Part shown: piece by piece, positions 37,719 to 46,896 of the stretch | How positions within the stretch are numbered: position 1 is the stretch's first letter | Layout of the letters: each line of letters begins with the position of its first letter | Assembly: GCA_023451825.1 (NCBI GenBank) | Contig: JAEXYA010000066.1 | Location: 1 to 64,000, forward strand | Reading direction: 5' to 3' | Source: Pseudomonadota bacterium | GTDB taxonomy: Bacteria; Pseudomonadota; Alphaproteobacteria; Rhizobiales; Xanthobacteraceae | DNA length: 64,000 nt | Program-made: the position numbers and the translations under genes | Notes under the pieces: generated by a model | Database searches by the model: none | The model's input: the letters and a program-made list of their open reading frames with translations, nothing else | Told to the model about the DNA's origin: nothing

Positions 37719-37800
37719 GTCGGGTGGGCAAAGCGCAGCGTGCCCACCATGATAGCCATAGCGTGAGATGGTGGGCACGCTGCGCTTTGCCCACCCTACA
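37719..37800. repeat. Family C palindromic repeat, copy 2
   Basis: Arms GGGTGGGCAAAGCGCAGCGTG and CACGCTGCGCTTTGCCCACCC. Lies between the HD gene and the phosphatase gene and could act as a transcript boundary. Confidence 0.9.
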
Positions 37801-37820
37801 GAGGCGGCTATAGTATTTGT

Positions 37821-38327
37821 ATGATTTATGTCTGCTCCCTCGCCGACCTGCATCCCACCGTCAAGACAACGGGCGCAAGCCATGTACTGACGATCATGGC
37901 CAATGTCGCGCAGGTGGTGCGACCGGACACCGTGGTCGAGGCCAATCACCTGCGCGTGCAGGTGGACGACATCACCGAGAGCATGGACGGTTTTGTCGCG
38001 CCGAACGATGGCCATGTGGCCCAGGTGATGGATTTCGTGCGCGGCTGGGATCGCGCCTCGCCGATGGTGATCCATTGCTATGCAGGCATCTCGCGCTCCA
38101 CCGCGAGCGCCTTCACCGCGGCCTGCATGCTCAATCCCGATCGCGACGAACACGAGATCGCGCAACGCATCCGCGCAGCGTCTCCCATCGCATCGCCGAA
38201 CCGACTGATCGTCTCGCTCGCCGACAAGGCGCTCGGCCGCAACGGGCGCATGGTCCGCGCACTGGACGATATGGGGCCGGGCAGCCTGATGGTGACCGGC
38301 AAGCCGTTCCGCATCGATCTGGACTGA
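37821..38327 (+). CDS. Dual-specificity-type tyrosine phosphatase
   Basis: A 168-residue phosphatase with the Cys-X5-Arg loop HCYAGISR (Cys86, Arg92) followed by Ser-Thr. The conserved general acid is probably Asp49 or Asp50 in VQVDDITE. The fold matches bacterial DSP-like phosphatases. Substrate unknown: phosphoprotein or phosphoinositide-like compounds are both possible. It follows the tag/HD genes but is separated by a repeat, so co-transcription is unsure. Confidence 0.82.
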   Translation: MIYVCSLADLHPTVKTTGASHVLTIMANVAQVVRPDTVVEANHLRVQVDDITESMDGFVAPNDGHVAQVMDFVRGWDRASPMVIHCYAGISRSTASAFTAACMLNPDRDEHEIAQRIRAASPIASPNRLIVSLADKALGRNGRMVRALDDMGPGSLMVTGKPFRIDLD

Positions 38328-38446
38328 TGCGCCAAAGTTCATGCGCTTGAACGAAAGCGGCTTCGACAAGCACTAAGTCCCTGCGGCTTCCTTCTCCATC
38401 TCCCTTATGGGACAAAGACCGGAGAAAGACTGAGGGCTTACAAGAC

Positions 38447-41140
38447 ATGTTTGATTTCGATTTCATTGCGCTTGTCGTTGCGATCGTCGCTTTCTTCTTC
38501 GCCCGCAGCGCGCGCAACGAAGTGCGGATCCTGCGCGCACGTCTCGATGCATTCGAGGCTGCACCGCGCGTCGCGACCACAATCCCACCAGTTGCGGCAA
38601 CAACGGCGCCACTCGCGCCCGAATTGCCCGCCGAGATCAAGCCATCCGATCCGATCATCAGCGCCGCCGACGAACCGATCCCGTCGCAGCAGCCAGAGAT
38701 CTCTCCCGCTCAACCGGCACCTGAGACCGTCACTGCAGCGGAAGCACCAGTAGCCCCACGTCCCAGCTTCGAAGAGCGCATCGGCACCCGCTGGGTGGTC
38801 TGGGTCGGCGGCCTCACGCTGGCCCTCGGCGGCCTCTTCATGGTCCGCTACTCCATCGAGGCCGGCCTGCTCGGCCCGGAAGTCCGCGTGCTGCTCGGCG
38901 GCCTGTTCGCGCTCGCACTGCTGGCGGTCGGCGAATTCGCGCGCCGCAAGGAATCGCTGTCATCGATCGCCCCGCTGCCGATCGCCAATATCCCGGCGAT
39001 CCTCACCGCGGCCGGCACCGCTGTCGCCTTCGCCACCATTTATGCGGCCTATGCGCTCTATGACTTCCTTGTGCCCGGCACCGCTTTCGTGCTGCTCGGC
39101 ATCGTCGCCATGGGCACCATGGCTGCCGCCCTGCTGCATGGTCCCGCGCTTGCGGGGCTCGGCCTTGTCGGCGCCTTCGTCACGCCGATGCTGGTGTCGT
39201 CGGCCAAGCCGGACTATTGGGCGATGTATATCTATCTCGCCATCGTCACCGCTGCCGCTTTCGCATTGGCGCGGATGCGGATGTGGCGCTGGCTGGTGCT
39301 GACCACCATCGCTTTCACCACGTTCTGGACGCTTCCCGGGCTTGAATCAGGCCCAGCGATGATCGCACCGCATGTGTTCCATGTAATCGCCTGCTTCGTG
39401 CTCGCCGCGCTGCTGGTGGTGTGCGGCTTCATGTACGGCCCGCCAGCAGAACCTGGCCGTGTCGAGGGCATCTCATCGGCCGCGCTAGGCGCCAGCCTGT
39501 TTGGCGCGACGCTGATCGTGCTCGCGGGCGCCCATGCCGACCTGGCGATGATCGCCTTCGCGTTGCTGGTGGCCGGCACGCTGTTCGTCGCCTGGTATGC
39601 GCAGGCGGCAACCAGCGCAGTGGCCATCGCCGCTGCCTTCGTTGCGGTCGTGTTTCTGTCCTGGGCCGTTCAGGGCAATCTCGACTTGCTCGTGCTGCCG
39701 GGCGGCCCGCTGGAGGGCATCGGTCTCAACCCGATCGAGGGTTCGGTGATGCTGCATCTCGGCAGCGCAGCGGTGTTTGCTCTTGGCTTCGGCGTCGTCG
39801 GCTTCCTCGCACAGGGGCGATCGGTCAGCGCGGTCATTCCCGTGATCTGGGCTGCCTGCGCGACCTTCGTGCCGATCGCGCTTCTGATCGCGCTCTATGC
39901 CCGCATCGCGCATCTCGATCGTTCGGTGCCCTTTGCAATCCTCGCCGTGATCATTGCGGCTGGTTTTGCGGCGGCAACGGAAATGTTGAGCAAGCGCGAG
40001 CAGCGCCCCGGTCTTGCGATCTCCACCGCGCTGTTCGCCACCGGTACGCTCGGCGCGCTGGCACTGGCGCTGACCTTTGCGCTGGAGAAGGGCTGGCTCA
40101 CCATCGCGCTGTCGCTGATGGTACTCGGCACCGCATGGATTTCCATGCAGCGCCCAATCCCTTTCCTGCGCTGGCTCGCTGCGATCCTCGCCGCCATCGT
40201 CTGTGCCCGCATGGCCTATGAGCCGCGCGTGATCGGCGACCTCGTCGGCACCACGCCGATCTTCAACTGGCTGCTGTGGGGCTATGGCGTGCCGGCCGCA
40301 TCGTTCTGGGGCGCCAGCGTGCTGATGCGCCGCCGCGGTGACGACAAGCCGCTGCGCATGGTGGAATCCGCCGCGATCCTGTTCACGGTGCTGCTGGTGT
40401 TCCTGCAGATCCGCCATTACGTGAACGGTGGCGACGTCTATCGCGTCTCGTCCGATCTCGTGGAAATCGCCCTGCAGGTCTGCACCACGCTCGCCATGGC
40501 GATCGGTCTTGAGCGGTTGCGGGCGCGTAGCGGCAGCATCGTGCACAATGTTGGCGCGGTGATCCTGACGGTCTATGCGGGGCTCGCCTCGCTGGGCGGA
40601 CTGCTGTTCATCGCCAATCCAAATATCTGGCGCATCGATGTCGGCGGCGTGGTCTTCAACCTGCTGCTGCTCGGCTATGCTTTGCCTGCGATCCTCGCAC
40701 TGCTGTTGTCCTATGCCGTCGCAGGCCGCCGCAAGCCGGCTTATGCCAACACCATTGCCGCCGGCGCTTTATTGCTCGCGCTGACCTATGTGACGTTCGA
40801 AATCCGGCGCATCTATCACGGGCCGGTCTTCGCCAATGCGCGGGTGTTCGATGCCGAGCAATATACGCTGTCGATCGCATGGCTCGTGTTCGGTGTCGCA
40901 TTGCTCGCTGCGGGCCTGGTGTTTTCGTCACAGCGTGCGCGACTGGCCTCTGCGGTCGTGATCGGCCTCACCGTGCTCAAGGCCTTCCTTGTCGACATGT
41001 CGTCGCTGACCGGCGTCTGGCGCGCGCTGTCCTTCATGTGCCTCGGGCTCGTGCTGGTCGCGATCGGCTATCTGTATCAACGCATCCTGTTCTCACGCAA
41101 AAAAGCGACTGAGGTTCGTTCCGAGATTGCCGGAACTTAA
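38447..41140 (+). CDS. DUF2339 polytopic membrane protein
   Basis: An 897-residue inner-membrane protein. It starts with one membrane segment (residues 5-20), then a basic and Pro/Ala-rich segment (about 25-105), then GTRWVVWVGGLTLALGGLFMVRY, and about 25 further membrane helices to the C-terminus. This is the DUF2339 layout, of unknown function and wide in proteobacteria. No transporter or enzymatic motif is recognisable. It stands alone. Confidence 0.85.
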   Translation: MFDFDFIALVVAIVAFFFARSARNEVRILRARLDAFEAAPRVATTIPPVAATTAPLAPELPAEIKPSDPIISAADEPIPSQQPEISPAQPAPETVTAAEAPVAPRPSFEERIGTRWVVWVGGLTLALGGLFMVRYSIEAGLLGPEVRVLLGGLFALALLAVGEFARRKESLSSIAPLPIANIPAILTAAGTAVAFATIYAAYALYDFLVPGTAFVLLGIVAMGTMAAALLHGPALAGLGLVGAFVTPMLVSSAKPDYWAMYIYLAIVTAAAFALARMRMWRWLVLTTIAFTTFWTLPGLESGPAMIAPHVFHVIACFVLAALLVVCGFMYGPPAEPGRVEGISSAALGASLFGATLIVLAGAHADLAMIAFALLVAGTLFVAWYAQAATSAVAIAAAFVAVVFLSWAVQGNLDLLVLPGGPLEGIGLNPIEGSVMLHLGSAAVFALGFGVVGFLAQGRSVSAVIPVIWAACATFVPIALLIALYARIAHLDRSVPFAILAVIIAAGFAAATEMLSKREQRPGLAISTALFATGTLGALALALTFALEKGWLTIALSLMVLGTAWISMQRPIPFLRWLAAILAAIVCARMAYEPRVIGDLVGTTPIFNWLLWGYGVPAASFWGASVLMRRRGDDKPLRMVESAAILFTVLLVFLQIRHYVNGGDVYRVSSDLVEIALQVCTTLAMAIGLERLRARSGSIVHNVGAVILTVYAGLASLGGLLFIANPNIWRIDVGGVVFNLLLLGYALPAILALLLSYAVAGRRKPAYANTIAAGALLLALTYVTFEIRRIYHGPVFANARVFDAEQYTLSIAWLVFGVALLAAGLVFSSQRARLASAVVIGLTVLKAFLVDMSSLTGVWRALSFMCLGLVLVAIGYLYQRILFSRKKATEVRSEIAGT

Positions 41141-41272
41141 TTCAACATCACAAATTTGTTGGGGCGTGATGTTAATGCTGCAATGCGACAATTGAGCATC
41201 CATCTATCTATCGTTTGAAGCCGCAGCGACCATCCTCGTTGCGCTTTCCCTCAACAAATCTGGAGCCTGCCG

Positions 41273-42964
41273 ATGTCGAAGACCGTCGCCGATGATCTCG
41301 TCCATGTCCTCGAACAGATCGGCGTGCAGCAGATTTTTGGCCTGATCGCCGACTCGCTCAATCCCCTGGCGGACTCGGTCCGGCGCTCCAAGATCGAATG
41401 GGTGGGCGTGCGGCATGAGGAAGGCGCCGCACTCGCCGCCGCCGGACAGGCGAAGCTGACTGGCAAGCTCGGTGTCTGCGCGGGCTCGACGGGCCCCGGC
41501 AGCACGCATCTCGTCGCCGGGCTTTATGAAGCCGCGCGCGATCATGCGCCGGTGCTGGCACTCTCCGGCGACATGGCGCGGGCGATGAAGGGATCTGACT
41601 TCTTCCAGAGCACCGAGCCAGACCTGCTATTTCGCGATGTCGCGCTCTACACGCAGACGGTGACCACGGCAGCGCAGGCGCCGCGCGTGTTTCATGAAGC
41701 GATCGCTGCCGCCTATGCCGGCCCCGGTGTCGCGCATCTGACACTGCCGATGGATGTATTGTCGCTGAAAGCCGAGGTGCCGACATCGAGCATCGCGACG
41801 CTGATCCCGCGCGGCGAGATCCTACCGAACGAAGCGGCGATCGACGAGGCCGTCCGCCGGATCGATGAGGCAAAAAGCGTCGTCATCATGTGCGGCCACG
41901 GCGCCCTCGGCACCGCAGATCTGCTGCGTGCTCTTTCAGACAAGCTCAAGGCGCCACTCGTGCACACTGTGCGCGGCAAGGAGATCATGGCGTTCGACGA
42001 TCCCCGCTGGATGGGGGGCCTCGGCATGATTGGCACCAAGCCTGTCTATGACGCCGTGCATGACTGCGACCTGCTGGTCATGGTTGGCACCGACTATCCC
42101 TACTCCAACTTTCTCCCGACCAAGGGCCACGTCATCCAGATCGACGAGCGCGCCCAGGCGCTGGGCCGCCGTACACCGACCGCGCTCGGCGTGATCGGCT
42201 CGGCTCGCCCGTCATTGGCGATTTTGCTCGGCCGCGTTCAGGGCAAGACCGATGGCAAGTTCTTCGAAAAGACGGCGCATGCACGCCGTAAATGGGACGA
42301 GATGCTGGACAAGCAGGCCGATCCCGCCCGCAGCAAGAACAAGATCCATCCGCAAGCCGTCGCGCGCGTCGCCAGCGACCTCGCGCGCTCCGACGCGATC
42401 TTCGTGCTCGACACTGGCCTCAACACCCTCTGGTCGGCAAATTGGATCCGCCAGAACGGCACCCAACGCATCACCGGCTCGTTCAACAACGCGGCGGTCG
42501 GCACCGCCGTCGGACAGGGCAACGGCATCCAGATTCTTGATCGCTCCAGGCAGCTGATCGTGCTCACCGGCGACGGCGGCTTCAACATGCTGATGGGCGA
42601 ATTCATGACGGCCGTGCAGCACAAGCTGCCGCTCAAAGTCATCGTCTACAACAACTCCGCCCTCGGCCTGATCACGCTGGAAGCCGAAAGCGTCGGCCTC
42701 GCTCCGTTCCGCGAGGCGATCGAATTCCCGAACCCGGATTTCGCCGCCCTCGCGCGTGCCTGCGGCGGGCAAGGCTTTACGGCGAGGCAGCCGGGCGAAC
42801 TCAAGAAAGCGATCGCCGATGCACTGGCTTGCGACGGCCCCGCCATCGTCGATTGCGTGGTGGCTGCGGACGAAATCCCGAACCTGCCCCATGTGGATGC
42901 CAACATGATTGGCAACTACGCGCTGGCGAAGATCAAGGAAGCCGTGATGTCGGTGACTGGCTGA
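41273..42964 (+). CDS. poxB: Pyruvate oxidase/dehydrogenase (quinone), ThDP-dependent
   Basis: A 563-residue enzyme with the three-domain ThDP fold: Pyr domain (about 1-170; catalytic Glu in RHEEGAALAA), FAD-binding middle domain (about 190-330), and PP domain with the ThDP motif GDGGFNMLMGEFMTAVQHKLPL ... NNS near 430-460. It decarboxylates pyruvate to acetate, passing electrons to ubiquinone in the PoxB type. The C-terminal membrane-binding helix of E. coli PoxB is not obvious here, so acceptor and lipid activation are uncertain. GGAG precedes ATG 41273. No acetolactate synthase partner is present. Confidence 0.85.
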   Translation: MSKTVADDLVHVLEQIGVQQIFGLIADSLNPLADSVRRSKIEWVGVRHEEGAALAAAGQAKLTGKLGVCAGSTGPGSTHLVAGLYEAARDHAPVLALSGDMARAMKGSDFFQSTEPDLLFRDVALYTQTVTTAAQAPRVFHEAIAAAYAGPGVAHLTLPMDVLSLKAEVPTSSIATLIPRGEILPNEAAIDEAVRRIDEAKSVVIMCGHGALGTADLLRALSDKLKAPLVHTVRGKEIMAFDDPRWMGGLGMIGTKPVYDAVHDCDLLVMVGTDYPYSNFLPTKGHVIQIDERAQALGRRTPTALGVIGSARPSLAILLGRVQGKTDGKFFEKTAHARRKWDEMLDKQADPARSKNKIHPQAVARVASDLARSDAIFVLDTGLNTLWSANWIRQNGTQRITGSFNNAAVGTAVGQGNGIQILDRSRQLIVLTGDGGFNMLMGEFMTAVQHKLPLKVIVYNNSALGLITLEAESVGLAPFREAIEFPNPDFAALARACGGQGFTARQPGELKKAIADALACDGPAIVDCVVAADEIPNLPHVDANMIGNYALAKIKEAVMSVTG

Positions 42965-43026
42965 CCCGGAACGCGAGCGAGAAGCCTAAGCAGGCTCGGC
43001 GTTTGTAGCGAGCCCTTTCATGCGCC

Positions 43027-43079
43027 TGCTACATGCTTCGCATGTGACAGTCGACCTCTCCCCGCAAGCGAGGAGAGGT
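43027..43079. terminator. Two hairpins between convergent poxB and cupin genes
   Basis: First hairpin ACATGC / GCATGT (43031-43045) with a TTC loop and partly paired flanks; second ACCTCTCC / GGAGAGGT (43054-43079) with a 10-nt loop. They lie between convergent stop codons. Neither has a clear U-tract, so termination is plausible but not certain. Confidence 0.45.
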
Positions 43080-43089
43080 GAGGGAGACT

Positions 43090-43620
43090 CTACTTCTTCA
43101 CCGCGCCATCGGGATGGGTGGGATCCACCCACAGCACGGTCTCCGGCTTCTCCACCGGTTCAATGTCGATATTGATTGCCACCGCTTCGCCATCGCTGCG
43201 CACCAGCACGCATTCCAGCACTTCGTCGCGGCTGGCATTGATTTCCTGATGTGGCACGTAAGGCGGAACAAAGATGAAATCGCCTGGGCCAGCTTCCGCG
43301 GTAAACTGCAGTGCGTCGCCCCAGCGCATGCGAGCCTTGCCTTTCACCACATAGATCACGCTTTCGAGATGGCCGTGGTGATGCGCGCCGGTCTTGGCAT
43401 CCGGCTGGATCGAGACGGTGCCGGCCCACAGCTTCTGCGCGCCGACGCGGGCGAAATTGATGGCCGCCGCGCGGTCCATGCCCTTGGTGGACGGCACATT
43501 GGTATCGAAGTTATCGGCCGGGATGACGCGGACGCCGTCGTGCTTCCATCGATCGGGATCGTGGCTGTGATCATGCGTGTGATCGTGCGGATGGGTGTGA
43601 TCGTGACCGTGACCGGACAT
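43090..43620 (-). CDS. Cupin-domain protein with His-rich N-terminus
   Basis: A 176-residue protein. Residues 4-21 contain nine His alternating with Asp, Thr or Gly. The cupin domain follows (about 60-160): GAHHHGHLESVIYVVKGKARMRWGD is motif 1 with the metal-binding His/Glu set, and GDFIFVPPYVPHQEINA is motif 2 with the second His. The His-rich tract may bind Zn, Ni or Cu, by analogy with known His-rich metal chaperone tails. The function is unknown. Divergent from csbD. Confidence 0.82.
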   Translation of the reverse strand: MSGHGHDHTHPHDHTHDHSHDPDRWKHDGVRVIPADNFDTNVPSTKGMDRAAAINFARVGAQKLWAGTVSIQPDAKTGAHHHGHLESVIYVVKGKARMRWGDALQFTAEAGPGDFIFVPPYVPHQEINASRDEVLECVLVRSDGEAVAINIDIEPVEKPETVLWVDPTHPDGAVKK

Positions 43621-43800
43621 GGCAGCGCCTTCTTAAGGTCCGTGACAGCAATGCGGCACGGCGTGTGCGACATCACAATCCCGGAATTCCAGGAACATTC
43701 AATTGAGATGGCAATTGGTCTTGCGAAGCTCAACCGGGGCGCAGCTGTCCGAGACCAATTCTCGAAACAGATCCGCCTCACGTAACCACAGGAGTATCCC

Positions 43801-44016
43801 ATGGGCGCCACCGCAGACAAGATCAAGGGTAATGCCAACGAAGCCATCGGCAAGGCCAAGCAAGGTATCGGCGAGGCTGTCGGCTCGGAGAAGCTGCAGG
43901 GCGAAGGTCTGATCCAGGAAGGCAAGGGCCACGCGCAGAAAGCCGTCGGCGATGCCAAGCAGGCTGCGAAGAACGCCGCCGACAAGGCATCCGATTTCGC
44001 CAATCGTAAGCTCTAA
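43801..44016 (+). CDS. CsbD-family stress protein
   Basis: A 71-residue hydrophilic helical protein with the CsbD repeats KIKGNANEAIGKAKQGIGEA and KLQGEGLIQEGKG. CsbD proteins are general-stress proteins of unknown activity, under alternative sigma factors in several bacteria. AGGAG lies 8 nt before the ATG. I could not find a convincing EcfG-type promoter upstream. Confidence 0.87.
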   Translation: MGATADKIKGNANEAIGKAKQGIGEAVGSEKLQGEGLIQEGKGHAQKAVGDAKQAAKNAADKASDFANRKL

Positions 44017-44172
44017 ACGGCGCGTCCGCGGCGGGGTTTGACCTCTCCGCCTATGATAGGCGACGCTACGCGAGAGCCGGTCCTTCGGGGCCGGCTTTTG
44101 TGCGTCCGGAACATTGGCATACCGGTTGGCCACGGGGTTTCGCAGGTCGGCAGGCTTTGCTACATCCCCGCC

Positions 44173-44967
44173 ATGTACAAGGTTGCCGCCCTTTATCAAT
44201 TCGCCACCCTGCCTGACTTTCGTCAATTGCAGGCGCCCTTGCGTGCGCTCTGCGATCAGCTCGGGATCAAGGGAAGCCTGCTGCTGGCTGAAGAAGGTAT
44301 CAACGGCACCATCGCCGGCAGAGATGCCGAAATCGACGCGCTGGTGCGCGAGTTGGAAAGTGGCGCGCTGTTCGGCGACCGGCTGGACAATCTCGAACTC
44401 AAATATTCCCGCGCCAGCATGATGCCCTTTCTGCATATGAAGGTGCGGTTGAAGAAGGAGATCGTCACCCTCGGCGATCCTTTGACAGATCCGAACAAGC
44501 TGGTCGGTACTTACGTCAATGCTGCCGACTGGAACACGCTGATAGCAGCCGACGACACACTGGTGCTCGACACCCGGAACGCGTTCGAAGTGGCCATGGG
44601 CACATTCGAAGGCGCCGTTGATCCGAATATTGCGAGCTTCGGCCAATTCAAGGATTTCGTTGCGCGCACGCTCGATCCAGCCAAACACAAGAAGATTGCC
44701 ATGTTCTGCACCGGCGGCATCCGCTGCGAGAAGGCGAGTTCCTATATGCTGGCCCATGGTTTCGCCGAGGTCTATCATCTCAAGGGCGGCATCCTGCAAT
44801 ATCTCGAGGATGTGCCCCAAAGCGAAAGCCTGTGGCGCGGCGACTGCTTCGTATTCGACCAGCGTGTCGCTCTCGGCCACGGCCTGGTGGAAAGTCAATC
44901 GATCCGCGAGGGTCTGCCGATCAACTCGGAAGACTTTGCTCTCACGCGCGAGACATCCGATGAGTGA
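44173..44967 (+). CDS. trhO: tRNA uridine(34) hydroxylase TrhO (rhodanese-like)
   Basis: A 264-residue protein of the YceA/TrhO family, which oxygen-dependently hydroxylates U34 of tRNA to ho5U. The N-terminal domain carries GSLLLAEEGINGTIAG; the rhodanese domain (about 115-215) has the catalytic Cys179 in FCTGGIRCEK with a second Cys at 185. ATG 44173 begins the family's standard MYKVAALY; the upstream frame is discarded. Its last 8 bases overlap slyX, so the two are co-translated. Confidence 0.92.
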   Translation: MYKVAALYQFATLPDFRQLQAPLRALCDQLGIKGSLLLAEEGINGTIAGRDAEIDALVRELESGALFGDRLDNLELKYSRASMMPFLHMKVRLKKEIVTLGDPLTDPNKLVGTYVNAADWNTLIAADDTLVLDTRNAFEVAMGTFEGAVDPNIASFGQFKDFVARTLDPAKHKKIAMFCTGGIRCEKASSYMLAHGFAEVYHLKGGILQYLEDVPQSESLWRGDCFVFDQRVALGHGLVESQSIREGLPINSEDFALTRETSDE

Positions 44968-45175
44968 AATCGAAAGCCTGCGCGAGCGCATCGAGACGAT
45001 GGAAGTGCGGATCGCCTATCAGGATGACACCATCGAGACGCTGAATGCGACCATCACCGCGCAGTGGAAGCAGATCGATATGCTGACACGGCAGATGGCA
45101 GCGCTCGGAGAACGGCTGGCAGAGGCAGAGACGGCGGTGGGCACGCCTGCGAATGAGCGGCCGCCGCATTATTGA
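44960..45175 (+). CDS. slyX: SlyX family protein
   Basis: A 71-residue coiled-coil protein (MSEIESLRERIETMEVRIAYQD..., heptads about 1-60) ending in a PPHY motif, as in SlyX. Function unknown. It starts within the trhO 3' end (8-base overlap). Confidence 0.88.
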   Translation: MSEIESLRERIETMEVRIAYQDDTIETLNATITAQWKQIDMLTRQMAALGERLAEAETAVGTPANERPPHY

Positions 45176-45189
45176 GATGGCCGATGGCT

Positions 45190-45217
45190 GTAGGGTGGAC
45201 AAAGCGAAGCGTGCCCC
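45190..45217. repeat. Solo left arm of a family C repeat
   Basis: GTAGGGTGGACAAAGCGAAG followed by CGTGCCC. The right arm of the palindrome is missing; the acyl-CoA synthetase stop follows within 10 bp. Probably a decayed copy. Confidence 0.65.
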
Positions 45218-45226
45218 CCCAACAGG

Positions 45227-46769
45227 TCACGCCGACAAGTCGCCGCTCAGCCTGCGATCCCGCAACTCGCGCTTCAGCACCTTGCCGATCGCGCTGCGCG
45301 GCAGCACATCGACCATCACGACATCATCGAGCCGCTGGAATTTGCCGAGCCGCTCATTGGCCCAGCTCTTGAGCTCTCCGGCGTCCGCCGCTCGACCGGG
45401 CCGCAGCACCACGAAGGCCGCGGGCGTCTCGCCCCATTCTTCCGACGGCATCGCCACGACAGCCGCTTCCAGCACGGCGTCATGCTGGACCAGCACCATC
45501 TCCAGATCGCTCGGATAGATGTTGAAGCCGCCGGAAATGACCATGTCCTTCTTGCGGTCCATCAGCTGCAGGAAGCCGTCCTCGTCGAAACGACCGACAT
45601 CGCCGGTGCGAACATAGAGCTTGCCCGCTGCATCGCGCCAGAACGTCTCGGCGGTCTTGGCGGGCTGGTTGAGATAGCCCTTCATAATGGTCGGCGAATG
45701 CCCGACCACTTCGCCGATCTCGCCCTGGGCGACGAAATTGCCGTCTTCGTCGATGAGCCGGATATCGTGATCCGGCGCCGGCTGGCCGACCGTGTGTAGC
45801 TTGGTCGGATGTTCGTGGGCCAGCAGCACGCAGGTGCCGCCGCCTTCGGTCATGCCGTAATATTCGGTCAAACCTCCAGGCCAACGCTTCAAGACATCGG
45901 CCTTCAACGCCGCCGCAAACGGCGCCGAAGTCGAGAACTTCATGACGAAGGATTTGAGATCGAAGCTGTCGAAATTATCGACAGCCATGATGCGCCGATA
46001 TTGCACCGGCACCAGCATCGCATGGGTCGCGCGGTGCTTGGCGCTGAGTTCGAGAAATCCGCGTGCGTCGAACTTCTTCATCAGCACCAGCGTGCCACCG
46101 CCCGCGAAAGTCGGATTGAAGCAGACCAACGTGGTGTTGGAATAGAGCGGCGTGGACAATACCGTGACCGCGTCTGGTCCGTAACCGAGCGGATCGAGCT
46201 GGCCATATTGCCGCCAGCGCATGTGATGCGTATGCACGATGCCCTTCGGCGTCCCCGTCGTGCCCGACGAATAGATGATATTGAACACCCATTCCGGATC
46301 GATCGTCACGCACGGGCTCGGGCTTGCTGCCTTCCGGCGCCAGCCAATCCTTGAAAGCTTTCCCCGCCTTGCCGCCGTCGAGCGCCACGCGCTGGATCGC
46401 TGGGTCGATATCGGCCGAGGCAAAACTATCCGCGGTTGCGTTGTCCATGAACAGGATTTTCGCGGCGGCATCCTTCAGCATCGCGGCAAAGTCGGTTGGC
46501 GTGGAGGAAGGCGCCAGCGGCGCGACGGCAACTCCGGCGCGCAGCGCGCCCAGGAAGGTCGCCGCATATTCGATCGATGACAGCGCACAAATCGAAATCG
46601 TATCCTGCGGCTTCAAACCGCTCGCCTGCAGTGACGCCGCAATACGGTCGATCAACGCATTGAAATCGGCATAGGTGATCGCGCGGTCGGGATCGATGAC
46701 GGCGATCTTTTGCGGCAACCGCTCGGCGGTACCCCGGACCAACGCATCGAGCGCAACGAATTCGGGCAT
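45227..46769 (-). pseudogene. AMP-dependent acyl-CoA synthetase, frameshifted
   Basis: Read in two frames, this is one acyl-CoA ligase of about 514 residues, which activates a carboxylic acid with ATP and CoA. ATG 46769 begins MPEFVALDALVRGTAERL. About 150 codons on, near 46,310, the frame breaks; the other frame continues in register with VTIDPEWVFNIIYSSGTTGTPKG (P-loop), TEYYGMTEGGG, RTGDVGRFDEDGF and GKVLKRELR (C-terminal Lys). From ATG to stop is 1543 bp, one more than a multiple of three, which fits one extra base at about 46,310. It is either a recent pseudogene or a sequencing error. Divergent from ptrB across 127 bp. Confidence 0.85.
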
Positions 46770-46896
46770 CTGTTTCCTCGTTTCTTGTTTTGTCTTGTCC
46801 TTCAAGAGAGATCCCAAAGGATGGCAAAGCGGGTGATCCCGCTTATATTCGTGGTGCAGGATCATAGCCGATCGGCCCCTCGCGAAAAGAGCCTTC

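Noticed and set aside
38131..38713. Open frames antisense to the phosphatase and DUF2339 genes
   Set aside because: No ribosome-binding sites or recognisable motifs; they mirror the codon bias of the genes on the plus strand.
43640..43800. General stress (EcfG-type) promoter before the CsbD gene
   Set aside because: GGAAC occurs at about 43,690, but no CGTT-type -10 element follows at the right spacing.
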